Assembly: GCA_024233115.1 (NCBI GenBank)
Contig: JACKQB010000003.1
Location: forward strand, 124,001 to 188,000
Reading direction: 5' to 3'
DNA: 64,000 nucleotides
From: Akkermansiaceae bacterium
Lineage (GTDB): Bacteria > Verrucomicrobiota > Verrucomicrobiia > Verrucomicrobiales > Akkermansiaceae
Shown: piece by piece, positions 1 to 8,457 of the stretch
How the letters are laid out: each line of letters starts with the position of its first letter
How positions within the stretch are numbered: position 1 is the first letter of the stretch
Translations under genes and position numbers: made by a program
Notes under the pieces: generated by a model
The model's input: only the letters and a program-made list of their open reading frames with translations
What the model was told of the DNA's origin: nothing
Databases searched by the model: none

Positions 1-271
1 GTAAAAGGAACACCCAGGAGATGCCATCGACGCTAAACGACAGGCTTATGTCGGCACTGGGAATCCATTCCAGCGCCCATGAGGCTAACAGCCCGGTCTC
101 CGGTGCCGGATGGGAAAATCCCATCGCTATCACCAGCACCAAGGGAATGATCGTCCATGCGATCGCAAAAAGGCCCGGCCTCTCTTTGCTGCCCCGGTGA
201 CTCGCACCTGGAAGCGCGGTGAGAATCACGGCACCTAACAAGGGAAGAAGTAATATTGAAAGTAACAACAT
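1..271 (-). CDS. nuoM: NADH-quinone oxidoreductase subunit M, N-terminal part (runs off the left edge)
   Basis: Only the first 90 or so codons lie in the window. The reading begins MLLLSILLLPLLGAVILTAL, a hydrophobic first helix, and reaches the motif FSVDGISWVFLL, typical of the start of the antiporter-like NuoM/MrpD family. NuoM is one of the proton-pumping membrane subunits of complex I. The start ATG is seven bases after the stop codon of nuoL, so the two are co-transcribed. The identification rests on this short stretch plus gene order, since nuoM follows nuoL in most operons. A NuoN-type subunit in this place is less likely. Confidence 0.85.
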   Translation of the reverse strand, partial: MLLLSILLLPLLGAVILTALPGASHRGSKERPGLFAIAWTIIPLVLVIAMGFSHPAPETGLLASWALEWIPSADISLSFSVDGISWVFLL

Positions 272-278
272 AACAAAA

Positions 279-2312
279 CTAGGCACTTAGCCAGAAATAA
301 AGAATGAGAAGAACGGACATACCGAGACCAATGGCGCGTAGATACCCCTGGGGTCGACCCACCTGGGCATCTGAGGCAGAAGATGCGCTGCCTTTCATGC
401 CTGAGCATGTGGCGTCGAACCCTTTGTTGATGCCTTTTTCGTCGGTGGCTCCGGTCATCCTGCCAAACAGCTTGAATCCACCCTCAAAAGCGGCCATCAG
501 GGGAATAAAGACGTGACGTTCGATCGAGTTGACCACACAGGCGAAAGAGGCAAGTGGCTGGATGATCGCTTTTTCGTAAAGCGCATCAAAGCCCATGGCG
601 GCAACCAGGAATCCCCAGACGCCACCGAGTTTTCCCGCGAGAGGATCAGGCGCATGGCTGTCGCTGGAAAGCTTGCGATAAATCATCCACGAGCTACCGA
701 CACCAATGATCACGATTGCCAGTGAGATGGCGACTAACCCGAGTGAATGGGACAGCCCACCGCCATCGAATTTGGCAGCCTCACCGTGCATCCACTTTTC
801 AAACCACGGCCAGAATGGTGTGGCGATGATCGAGAGAAGAACCGCGCCCGCCGCGAGAATGTAAAGCGGCACCAGCATCACCTGGGGGCTTTCGTGTGCA
901 TGGTCGACCCCCGGTTTGCGGGCTTCACCAAAAAACACCATCAGGGCCTGGCGGGTCATGTAAAACGCAGTGAGCAATGCGGCGGCCACAGCTAACAGGA
1001 ATGGGCCGATTCCTCCCTGCCAGACCTGCGCGGAGTGCAGCACCGCCTCTTTACTCCAGAAACCCGAGAATAGGAACGGGAAGCCGGCCAGTGCCATCAT
1101 ACCAACGGCGTAGGCGATGAAGGTCTTGGGCATCGCTTTTCTCAAGCCACCCATCTTGCGGATGTCCTGCTCGTCGTGGCAGCCATGGATCACCGAACCG
1201 GCGGAAAGGAATAACAGAGCCTTGAAAAAGGCGTGACAGATCAGGTGCAACATCGCGGCGGCGACACCACCGGTGCCGAGAGCTATCATCATGAAACCGA
1301 GCTGGGAAACCGTCGAGTAGGCGAGGATGCGTTTGATATCCGTCTGCGCCATCGCAACCAAGGCCGCATAAAGCGCGGTGATGCCACCAATCCATGCGGC
1401 GGCGGAAAGCGCGAGGTTGGCACCTTCCAAATCGATCGCAAAAATCGGATAGGTTCGTGCGACAAGAAACACACCGGCCGCCACCATGGTAGCGGCGTGG
1501 ATCAGGGCCGACACAGGAGTGGGTCCCTCCATCGCATCCGGTAACCACGTGTGCAGTGGCACCTGGCCGGATTTACCCATGGCACCGACCAGTAACAGCA
1601 GTGCTGCTCCTGCGGATACAGCCATGCCGCCGCAGGTCGTCGCACCGGCCAAGGTTGTCAGGGCATTTGTTTCCAGCAGACCCGAGCCGTTATCGTGGAA
1701 CAGCAGAGTGCCGGTCTGACGGTAGAGCCAGATCATGCCGATCAGAAAAGCCATGTCCCCTACCCGCGTGGTGATGAATGCCTTTTGCGCAGCTGCCGCC
1801 GCCTCGGGTTTTTTAAAATAAAACCCAATCAGCAAGTAGGAAGCCAGCCCCACCAGTTCCCAGGCCATGAAAAGCAGCAACAGGCTGTTAGCCAGCACCA
1901 GCATCAGCATCGCACCGCAGAACAGTGACAGGAAACCGAAGAACCGACCGAAGCGTTGTTCCGTTTCCATATACCCCGTGCTGTAAACAAAGATACAGAA
2001 GGCGACAAAGGACACCATCGCCGCCATCGCCGCACTCATCGGATCTAACAACATACCGACTTTGACCACTTCATCCCCGTAAGTAAACCAGGTTTGCGCC
2101 GTCGCAACCACCGGTGCGCCGGAAGGCGACAAGGCACAGATCAAGGCTCCGAGTGCGATCAAACAGGAAACCAACAGCGCCCCCAGCGCCACCTTCGAAG
2201 CCAGTTTGCCACGACCATCCGGCAACAGTGCGATAACACCCGCCGCAAGCAGCGGGAGCAGAGGAACCAACCAGAGCAGCTGGGGTAAATGGGGTGTAAG
2301 TGCTTCAGCCAT
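279..2312 (-). CDS. nuoL: NADH-quinone oxidoreductase subunit L
   Basis: This 677-residue protein is the distal antiporter-like proton-pumping subunit of respiratory complex I in the inner membrane. It has about 15 hydrophobic segments. Near residue 150 is WELVGLASYLLIGFYF, which carries the conserved pumping glutamate, and around residues 255-275 is the family block GQVPLHTWLPDAMEGPTPVS. The C-terminal part includes a long polar stretch before a last membrane helix, as expected for the lateral helix of NuoL. It is somewhat longer than the E. coli protein (613). Its start overlaps the end of nuoK by eight bases, so the order K-L-M is translationally coupled. Confidence 0.96.
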   Translation of the reverse strand: MAEALTPHLPQLLWLVPLLPLLAAGVIALLPDGRGKLASKVALGALLVSCLIALGALICALSPSGAPVVATAQTWFTYGDEVVKVGMLLDPMSAAMAAMVSFVAFCIFVYSTGYMETEQRFGRFFGFLSLFCGAMLMLVLANSLLLLFMAWELVGLASYLLIGFYFKKPEAAAAAQKAFITTRVGDMAFLIGMIWLYRQTGTLLFHDNGSGLLETNALTTLAGATTCGGMAVSAGAALLLLVGAMGKSGQVPLHTWLPDAMEGPTPVSALIHAATMVAAGVFLVARTYPIFAIDLEGANLALSAAAWIGGITALYAALVAMAQTDIKRILAYSTVSQLGFMMIALGTGGVAAAMLHLICHAFFKALLFLSAGSVIHGCHDEQDIRKMGGLRKAMPKTFIAYAVGMMALAGFPFLFSGFWSKEAVLHSAQVWQGGIGPFLLAVAAALLTAFYMTRQALMVFFGEARKPGVDHAHESPQVMLVPLYILAAGAVLLSIIATPFWPWFEKWMHGEAAKFDGGGLSHSLGLVAISLAIVIIGVGSSWMIYRKLSSDSHAPDPLAGKLGGVWGFLVAAMGFDALYEKAIIQPLASFACVVNSIERHVFIPLMAAFEGGFKLFGRMTGATDEKGINKGFDATCSGMKGSASSASDAQVGRPQGYLRAIGLGMSVLLILYFWLSA

Positions 2313-2625
2313 GGAGTGAATCGAGGCGGTTGAGGTCAGTGGAACGGGTATGACGGAAGACCATCAGGATAATGGCCAGCCCCACAGCGGCTTCGGCAGC
2401 TGCGATGGCGATGGAAAAAAGGACAAACATCGGGCCGATCATGCCTGGGTCGGTTTCTCCCCCCAGCGGATAACGCCAGAAGGCGATGAAGTTGATGTTG
2501 GCCGCGTTCAGCATCAGCTCGACCCCGACTAGAATCAGGATCGCATTGCGCCGCGTCAGCACGGCGAACAATCCGAGCACAAACAGCACGGACGACAAGG
2601 TAAGTAATAAGGCCAGTGGGCTCAT
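2305..2625 (-). CDS. nuoK: NADH-quinone oxidoreductase subunit K
   Basis: This 106-residue protein has three membrane helices and is the MrpC-like subunit of complex I. Helix 2 contains the block VGVELMLNAANINFIAF with the conserved membrane glutamate, and helix 3 contains AAAEAAVGLAIIL with the second one. Both are expected for NuoK, as is the length. The start codon overlaps the nuoJ stop by four bases (ATGA) and the end overlaps the start of nuoL, so it sits in a tightly coupled operon. Confidence 0.96.
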   Translation of the reverse strand: MSPLALLLTLSSVLFVLGLFAVLTRRNAILILVGVELMLNAANINFIAFWRYPLGGETDPGMIGPMFVLFSIAIAAAEAAVGLAIILMVFRHTRSTDLNRLDSLHG

Positions 2626-3146
2626 GAGTCAGACGAGGTAGGTTGTTTTTTCTGTGGCTCGCGGGCAAACAGAGCCGCTCCGATCATCACGGCGGTGAGA
2701 AGCACCGCGATGGCTATCACGGCGGGAGCGTGGGTGGTAAAGAGCACTTCACCCATTTTTTGCAGAGAAACCGCAGGCACCTCCGGCTCGGTGGACGTCG
2801 TTTCCACCTCCATGGTGCCCAGCATCACGGAGTAAACCAGCACACCTAACACAGGCAAGGTGCAGAACAGGCCCGGGATCATCGATTGCGGGCGGCGGTC
2901 GAGTTCTTCGGCCTCGTCACCAGGGCGTGTGATCAATAAAGAAAACACGATCAACACCGCAATGGCACCGACGTAGACCGCAAATTGCACAAGGCCAATA
3001 AAGTCGATTCCTATTGTGATGTAGAGCACGGCAACCAACGAAAGCGACAAGGCTAACAGCAAGGCCGCGTGCACAGGCCGCGCCTTCCAAACGGCACCCA
3101 TGGCAGCAAGGAGAATCAGGGGGACGATAATACAAAGAGCAATCAT
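2622..3146 (-). CDS. nuoJ: NADH-quinone oxidoreductase subunit J
   Basis: This 174-residue membrane protein with five predicted helices matches NuoJ (ND6) of complex I. The block FIGLVQFAVYVGAIAVLIVF around residues 48-68 is the conserved third helix containing the pi-bulge region. A short polar C-terminal tail (QKKQPTSSDS) faces the cytoplasm. It overlaps nuoH upstream and nuoK downstream by four bases each. Length and order are normal for the family. Confidence 0.95.
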   Translation of the reverse strand: MIALCIIVPLILLAAMGAVWKARPVHAALLLALSLSLVAVLYITIGIDFIGLVQFAVYVGAIAVLIVFSLLITRPGDEAEELDRRPQSMIPGLFCTLPVLGVLVYSVMLGTMEVETTSTEPEVPAVSLQKMGEVLFTTHAPAVIAIAVLLTAVMIGAALFAREPQKKQPTSSDS

Positions 3147-4357
3147 TCGGCAAAGTGGTATTGACGGTTGTTAGCGGGAGCCAACCGACGGTTATAAAGC
3201 ACGGTGACAACAACCCATGGAATCAGTAAAAGGGGCACGGTGTAGAGCCATCCAAGTATTCCGCCATCACTGAATTTCCAGATCGCAGCAGCAGGAATGG
3301 TGAGCAGGGCGGTGGGTATCAGGAACAGCCACCCGAAGCGCATCAGCTGGTCGATCCTGACCCGGGGGAAGGTTCCCCTGATCCACAGGAACATCATGAT
3401 GACAACCGCGAGTTTGGAGAAAAACCAGATGTAGGATGGAATGAAGTCGAGGAACGGGAATGGCGCCTGCCAACCACCGAGAAAGAGCGTGATGCCCAGT
3501 CCGGAAATAGCGAACAGCCCCAGGTATTCCCCCATGAAAAACAGGGCGTATTTAAAACCGGAATATTCCGTCATGTGCCCTGCGACAATTTCTGATTCCC
3601 CTTCAGGCAGGTCAAACGGGCACCGGTTCGCCTCGGCTATACTGGCGATGAAAAACACAATACCTGCAACCAGCCCCCACGGGGTGAAGATGTTCCAGCC
3701 GAGCGCGCCCCCCTGGTTTTCGACAATGGCCGGTAACGAAAGCGTTCCCGCCATCATGATCACCCCCATGGAGGAGAGGATCAGCGAGAGTTCGTAACTG
3801 ACCATCTGGGAAATGGCACGCATGGCGCCGAGCATCGGGAACTTTGATCCGCTGGCCCATCCTGCGATGAATACGGACAGCTCGGTCATGGCACCCACAG
3901 CAAAGAAAAACAGCAAACCCAACTCCAGTTCCACAGGAACCCACTCGCGGCCTAACGGGATCACCCCGAGCGCCAGGATCGCAGGAATCACAATCATGAT
4001 GGGAGCCACCAAGTGCAAAAACCACTCGGCCTTGGTCGGCACAATATCCTCCTTGGTGAGCATCTTGATACCGTCAGCCATCGGCTGCAGGATGCCAAAC
4101 CAACCAGCGCGGTTAGGACCCAGTCGGTTCTGGATACGGGCCAGCGTTTTCCGCTCGACCAGTGACAGGATGGCAAAACCTCCGAGAAAGACGCCCACCA
4201 CCGTCGCGGCGGCCACGAGGACGCCAAGGATGGTCACCAACCAATCGGGAGTTCCCAGATCCGTCGCCCAGCCTTCGATCAAACGTTGCGGCAGACGCGG
4301 CAGCCATTCAAGTGCCCACAGCGATGCTTCTTCAGTTTGGCTAGCTAACAGATTCAT
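3143..4357 (-). CDS. nuoH: NADH-quinone oxidoreductase subunit H
   Basis: This 404-residue protein is the membrane subunit of complex I that builds the quinone-binding cavity with NuoB and NuoD. The signature blocks are RIQNRLGPNRAGWFGILQP near residue 93, the loop IAEANRCPFDLPEGESEIV with its conserved acidic residues, and EYSGFKYALFFMGEY. It is longer than the E. coli protein (325) because of an N-terminal extension of about 50 residues before the first conserved helix. It overlaps nuoI upstream and nuoJ downstream by four bases. The order I-H is inverted compared with the usual H-I. Confidence 0.96.
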   Translation of the reverse strand: MNLLASQTEEASLWALEWLPRLPQRLIEGWATDLGTPDWLVTILGVLVAAATVVGVFLGGFAILSLVERKTLARIQNRLGPNRAGWFGILQPMADGIKMLTKEDIVPTKAEWFLHLVAPIMIVIPAILALGVIPLGREWVPVELELGLLFFFAVGAMTELSVFIAGWASGSKFPMLGAMRAISQMVSYELSLILSSMGVIMMAGTLSLPAIVENQGGALGWNIFTPWGLVAGIVFFIASIAEANRCPFDLPEGESEIVAGHMTEYSGFKYALFFMGEYLGLFAISGLGITLFLGGWQAPFPFLDFIPSYIWFFSKLAVVIMMFLWIRGTFPRVRIDQLMRFGWLFLIPTALLTIPAAAIWKFSDGGILGWLYTVPLLLIPWVVVTVLYNRRLAPANNRQYHFAE

Positions 4358-5106
4358 TCAGTGTCTCCTTTCTTCTCAGAGGGGAGCGCGGGCGCCCCGT
4401 CCGCTTGATCACCCCCGGCATCCGCCGCCGTCTCCTCCTCTTTGGCCTCGGCAGCCGCCTTGGCCTTGGCCTTGGCCTTGGCCTTGGCTTCAGCTGCGGC
4501 CTTGGCTTTGGCTGCCTTGGCTGCTGCCGCCGCGGCCTTTTTCTCGGCGGCCGCTTTACGGCTTGCCGCGACTTCCGTCGCCTGTTCCGGACGAAGCTTC
4601 ATGTGGTATTCCTCCGACTTCGCCAGCTTGTCCAATCCGAAGACCAGACCACCGAAGCGGTCGTCGGCACTCAGTTCATACTCGCCGTCCATGTAGATGG
4701 AATCGAAGGGGCAGACTTCCGAGCAGATGCCGCAGTTCATACAAACGGTGAGATCGATCTCAAAGGTCTTGGGCCGTGACTTCGCCTTGCCATTCTCATC
4801 GCGGTCCATGACGATGTAGATGCACTGTGGCGGACATGATTTCTCACAGATCGAGCAGGCAGTGCAGCGCAGTCCCTCCTCGGGTGTCTCATCATAAACG
4901 AGGAAGGGAAAGTTCCGGAAATTCGGACTGATCGGTGCGCGAGCCTCAGGATACTGCACGGTGGTCATGCGGTCCTTTTTATAATAGCTCTGGATGAAGT
5001 TCTTCCCTGTCACGGCAAGACCCTTGAACAAACCCAAACCGGGAATCGACCAGCGAACAGGTCGCTTATCGGATGGCTGGCTAGTATTGGTGGCGGATGG
5101 CTCCAT
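4354..5106 (-). CDS. nuoI: NADH-quinone oxidoreductase subunit I with Ala/Lys-rich C-terminal tail
   Basis: This is the 2x[4Fe-4S] ferredoxin-like subunit of complex I that passes electrons to NuoB. Cysteines C81, C84, C87, C91 and C122, C125, C128, C132 form the two CxxCxxCxxxCP motifs. Residues 1-175 cover the normal subunit; residues 176-250 are an added low-complexity tail made largely of alanine and lysine with a Glu/Asp-rich end, encoded by a run of GCC-TTG-like repeats in the DNA. Such a tail is not part of the conserved fold; its role is unknown. It lies 15 bases after nuoD and overlaps nuoH by four bases. Confidence 0.95.
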   Translation of the reverse strand: MEPSATNTSQPSDKRPVRWSIPGLGLFKGLAVTGKNFIQSYYKKDRMTTVQYPEARAPISPNFRNFPFLVYDETPEEGLRCTACSICEKSCPPQCIYIVMDRDENGKAKSRPKTFEIDLTVCMNCGICSEVCPFDSIYMDGEYELSADDRFGGLVFGLDKLAKSEEYHMKLRPEQATEVAASRKAAAEKKAAAAAAKAAKAKAAAEAKAKAKAKAKAAAEAKEEETAADAGGDQADGAPALPSEKKGDTE

Positions 5107-5121
5107 GGGATAGGTTACAGA

Positions 5122-6279
5122 TTAGCGGTCAACTTCTCCAAGCACGATATCGACGCTACCGAGGATCACGACAACATCGGCAAGGTCGAGTCCGACACAC
5201 ATGTCTTCGAGTAGGGTCAGGTTAATAAAACTGGGCGGGCGGACACGGTAGCGGTAGGGGTCCGTGCCGCCATCGCTGGTGAGGTAGAAACCAAGCTCCC
5301 CTTTCGGACCTTCGATCCGACTGTATGCCTCCCCGACGGGGGCCTTGAAGTTGCGGAGCTTCGCCTTCGGGTTGATGAAATCTCCTTCTGGAAGCTGGTC
5401 GAGAGCTTGTTGGAGGATCTTGATCGACTCACGCATCTCCAGGAAACGGATCATCATCCGGTCGTAGCAGTCGCCTTTTTCCCCGTAGGGCACTTTGAAA
5501 TCGAAACGGTCGTAGATGCCGTAGCTATCGACTTTGCGGACGTCGTAGGGCACTCCGGAAGCACGCAGCATCGGTCCGGTGATACCACCGTTGATCATGA
5601 CATCCTTCGGCAAGGCGCCGATGTTCTGTGTGCGTGAGAGCAGGATTTCATTACCGATGAGAAGCTCCTCCATCTCATCGAGGAAAGGACCGTATTCGTC
5701 GACCAGGACACGGACTTTTTCAACCCATCCTGCGGGAAGGTCGTTACGGCACCCCCCGAAACGCATGAAGTTCGACATCATCCGGGCACCGGTCAGATCC
5801 TCAAAGAGGTCGAGGATTTTCTCCCGCTCACGGAAGGCATACATCAGGGCCGATCCCCAGGCACCCATATCACCGAGGAAAAAACCGGCAAAGGCGGTGT
5901 GGTTGATCAGTCGGGTCAGCTCGGAGGTGATGATTCGGATGTATTCGGCACGTTCGGGCACTTCCACACCCGCAAGCTTTTCAACCGCTGTCGCATAGGC
6001 GAGATTGTTGGTGAGTGGGCAAATGTAATCAAGCCGGTCTGTGTAGGGCATCGAGCCGAGGTAGGGCATGCTCTCGGCAATCTTCTCGTGGTTGCGGTGC
6101 AGGTAGCCAAAGACGGGCTTGAGATGCACGACGGTCTCACCATCGAGCTCGACATTCATGCGAAACACACCGTGGGTAGACGGGTGCTGTGGTCCCAGTG
6201 ATACACGCAGCAACTGGTCGTCATCAGACCCCGCTTCCAGGGTAGGATTGGAAAGTGTGTTGGATGTATCCAGGCTCAT
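5122..6279 (-). CDS. nuoD: NADH-quinone oxidoreductase subunit D
   Basis: This 385-residue protein is the 49-kDa subunit of complex I, which forms part of the quinone site. It contains LGPQHPSTHGVFRMNVELDG at residues 28-47, GYLHRNHEKIAE and DRLDYICPLTNNLAY, and ends VDIVLGEVDR, all typical of NuoD. The chosen ATG overlaps the nuoC stop by four bases (ATGA). An open reading extends further upstream in frame, but that part lies inside nuoC and has no family similarity. It is a separate gene here, not fused to nuoC as in some bacteria. Confidence 0.96.
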   Translation of the reverse strand: MSLDTSNTLSNPTLEAGSDDDQLLRVSLGPQHPSTHGVFRMNVELDGETVVHLKPVFGYLHRNHEKIAESMPYLGSMPYTDRLDYICPLTNNLAYATAVEKLAGVEVPERAEYIRIITSELTRLINHTAFAGFFLGDMGAWGSALMYAFREREKILDLFEDLTGARMMSNFMRFGGCRNDLPAGWVEKVRVLVDEYGPFLDEMEELLIGNEILLSRTQNIGALPKDVMINGGITGPMLRASGVPYDVRKVDSYGIYDRFDFKVPYGEKGDCYDRMMIRFLEMRESIKILQQALDQLPEGDFINPKAKLRNFKAPVGEAYSRIEGPKGELGFYLTSDGGTDPYRYRVRPPSFINLTLLEDMCVGLDLADVVVILGSVDIVLGEVDR

Positions 6280-6893
6280 GATGCAGGGTAGTGACGTTTG
6301 GCTTTCTCCAACACGGCATTGTGCGGAGTGGGTTCGTATTCGTAGTCGTCCGGCTCGACATAATCCTTGCGCATCGGATGATCCTCGAACTCGTCCCACA
6401 TCAGGATGCGGCGCAAGTCGGGGTGCCCGGTAAAGGTAACACCAAAGAGATCGTAGATCTCACGCTCCTGAAACTCGGCACTACGGAAAACGGATACCAC
6501 CGAGGCAAGCTTCGCGTTTTCGACCCGGTCCCGGGTCCGGGCACGGAGCACAAGCGGGCCGGTTTGGTGACGGGTCGAATACAGGTGATAGAGAACCTCG
6601 AGAAAACCATCCTTTGGTGCGGCATCCTCATTTTCTTCTTCACCGGCAGCCTCAGCAAGAGCCACCTTGTCCGCCAAGGAGGCATCCGGCCAGTCGATAC
6701 CCGTCACATTGGACAGGAAGTCAAAGGCGAGGTCATCGGTGTCGCGTAAAAACCGGCAGACAGCACACAAGCTGTCGGATTCCACCAGGATGGAATCCTG
6801 CCCGGAGGCACCCGGGTTTTTACGGAATGCAACGGCCGCACCGGGAAGAGCTTCACGGAGTCGGTTACAAATGGCTTCAGCATCCAGACTCAT
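6276..6893 (-). CDS. nuoC: NADH-quinone oxidoreductase subunit C
   Basis: This 205-residue protein is the 30-kDa subunit of complex I. The C-terminal half holds the signature EREIYDLFGVTFTGHPDLRR followed by MWDEFEDHPMRKDY. A charged insertion of about 20 residues (AAGEEENEDAAPKDG) sits in the N-terminal half. The ATG chosen overlaps the nuoB stop codon by four bases; an upstream in-frame start would run into nuoB. The spacing shows translational coupling B-C-D. Confidence 0.95.
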   Translation of the reverse strand: MSLDAEAICNRLREALPGAAVAFRKNPGASGQDSILVESDSLCAVCRFLRDTDDLAFDFLSNVTGIDWPDASLADKVALAEAAGEEENEDAAPKDGFLEVLYHLYSTRHQTGPLVLRARTRDRVENAKLASVVSVFRSAEFQEREIYDLFGVTFTGHPDLRRILMWDEFEDHPMRKDYVEPDDYEYEPTPHNAVLEKAKRHYPAS

Positions 6894-7519
6894 TGACCCT
6901 CTCCTCCCTTCTCGACCGTTGGTGGTGACCACACATCGGGGTTGCATTTTGGTTCAAGATCATGGGCACCATACTCGGGAACCGGAAGTTCGGCGTAGCC
7001 TTTGGGGTCGGCATGACGGGCGCGGTCCTTACCGAGCAGTTTTTCCTTTTTGATAATGTCCTGCAAGGTCATCAGTCCTTCTAACAACGCCTCCGGGCGC
7101 GGTGGACATCCGGGGATGAAGACGTCCACGGGAATATAGCGGTCGATCCCCTTAAGCACATTGTATCCTTCCTTGAAGGGGCCGCCGGAAATGGCGCAGG
7201 CACCCATGGCGATGACATACTTCGGCTCGGCCATCTGGTTATAGAGCCGGACAACCTGCGGCGCCATTTTCTTGGTCACCGTGCCGGCAATCAGCATCAG
7301 ATCCGCCTGCCGGGGGGATGGCCGGAACACCTCCGCTCCAAAACGCGCCATATCATATTTCGCCATGGTGGCGGAAATCATCTCAATAGCGCAGCAGGCC
7401 AAGCCAAACTGCAGCGGCCAAAGAGAACTCGACCGCCCCCAGTTGATCAGCTGTTCAAAGGAAGTGACGTGCACCCCTTGTGACTTGAGCTCTTCGGCTA
7501 AATTCTCATCATTCTCCAT
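6890..7519 (-). CDS. nuoB: NADH-quinone oxidoreductase subunit B
   Basis: This 209-residue protein binds cluster N2, the last iron-sulfur centre of complex I before quinone. The ligands are visible as the C42-C43 pair in GLACCAIEM, C108 in AMGACAISGG and C138 in PGCPPRPEALLEGL. The block RPSPRQADLMLIAGTVTKKM is also conserved. The C-terminal tail of about 45 residues is longer than in many NuoB proteins. It overlaps nuoA by 11 bases. Confidence 0.97.
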   Translation of the reverse strand: MENDENLAEELKSQGVHVTSFEQLINWGRSSSLWPLQFGLACCAIEMISATMAKYDMARFGAEVFRPSPRQADLMLIAGTVTKKMAPQVVRLYNQMAEPKYVIAMGACAISGGPFKEGYNVLKGIDRYIPVDVFIPGCPPRPEALLEGLMTLQDIIKKEKLLGKDRARHADPKGYAELPVPEYGAHDLEPKCNPDVWSPPTVEKGGEGQ

Positions 7520-7925
7520 AGATCGTAAATTTCTTCAGTTGATCGGATTGACCAGCCCCGCGCCAGTTCAGCATCCCCTTGCTCCACGCCCATAATAAAC
7601 CCTCCGCCAAAAGCAGGAGGAACACCATCGCCACCAGGAACGAACCGACGGACAGCTTGAGAAACGCCACCGCAAACGGCAGCAGGAATACCGTCTCGAC
7701 ATCAAAGAGCAAAAACAGCAGGCCAAAGAGATAATACTGCGAATGGAAGCGCGTTTGGCGTTCCGATAGCGGGTTTACCCCGCACTCATACAATGAGTTT
7801 TTTTCCTTACCCCTCTTGATCGGAGTGAAGAAATTCATCCATACCCGAGCTAAAACCAGAGCCCCGATGGGAACGGCCAGGGCAACGCCGAAGAAAACAA
7901 GGACAGGAAGATAGGGGTGATTCAT
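7509..7925 (-). CDS. nuoA: NADH-quinone oxidoreductase subunit A, first gene of the nuo operon
   Basis: This 138-residue protein has three membrane helices and is the ND3-like subunit of complex I. The motif KNSLYECGVNPL carries the conserved cysteine of the loop near the quinone cavity, and FDVETVFLLPFAV in helix 2 carries the conserved acidic residues. As the most upstream nuo gene with over 500 bases of non-coding DNA before it, it should be where the operon's transcription begins. The bases before the ATG (cctcagttat) contain no Shine-Dalgarno sequence. Confidence 0.96.
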   Translation of the reverse strand: MNHPYLPVLVFFGVALAVPIGALVLARVWMNFFTPIKRGKEKNSLYECGVNPLSERQTRFHSQYYLFGLLFLLFDVETVFLLPFAVAFLKLSVGSFLVAMVFLLLLAEGLLWAWSKGMLNWRGAGQSDQLKKFTIYGE

Positions 7926-8284
7926 ATAACTGAGGATCGGATATTCGGGCTATGCTTGACTTCTGTCGTGGATCTTATGAATTTCCTTGGAAATCACTAT
8001 CTATGGAATGCATTCTCGGGGCGTGGTCGGTCAAGGAGTTTCTCCGGATTTGTTTGCGCGGATTGCTCGCAAGTTGACACTTAAAAACATCAATCATTCC
8101 TCCAGGTCGACTACTTGTCACAATACGACCGTTTAATGGCAATAATCGCATAGTGATGTCTTATAGTGGCTGACCTCTCACTACCTGACTATGTTGTCGG
8201 CGCATGAAGGCTGGTTCTCAAATCACTGCCGGGGGCGATCCGCCATGACAACTTCAAATCCTTCGTATCAACTGGATTTTGAGT
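7926..8284. other. Intergenic region between nuoA (minus) and the PEP-CTERM gene (plus)
   Basis: This divergent spacer should carry the nuo promoter on the minus strand, but I see no convincing -35/-10 pair for it. An 81-codon frame at 8191-8436 crosses the spacer, but it has no recognisable domain and overlaps a better promoter candidate, so it is not called a gene. Base composition is more AT-rich than in the neighbouring genes. Confidence 0.5.
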
Positions 8285-8314
8285 TTGACATCCCTGCGGC
8301 GGACAGGCGATTAT
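8285..8314 (+). promoter_or_regulatory. Candidate promoter of the PEP-CTERM gene
   Basis: TTGACA at 8285-8290 is followed after 18 bases by GATTAT at 8309-8314, a perfect -35 and a four-of-six -10. It would give a 5' leader of about 135 bases before the ATG at 8458. This is inferred from sequence only. Confidence 0.35.
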
Positions 8315-8457
8315 TCACTCTGGTATGGCGCACGATAGTTACCTATCCAATCGCCTACCTCAACCTGAAATCATCCTATCCCCCCGGCAGCAGTCCTGGA
8401 CTGACCGCCGGACAAACAAACATAAACAACAACTGAACAACAAAGCAGCCAACCAAA

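Noticed and set aside
3813..4751. 312-codon open frame on the plus strand with a Pro/Trp-rich repeat
   Set aside because: It is opposite nuoH and the repetitive tail of nuoI; the PWPWPW-like pattern comes from the Ala/Lys repeat read backwards.
8191..8436. 81-codon frame before the PEP-CTERM gene
   Set aside because: No domain, no homology-like features, and it crosses the best promoter candidate of the next gene.
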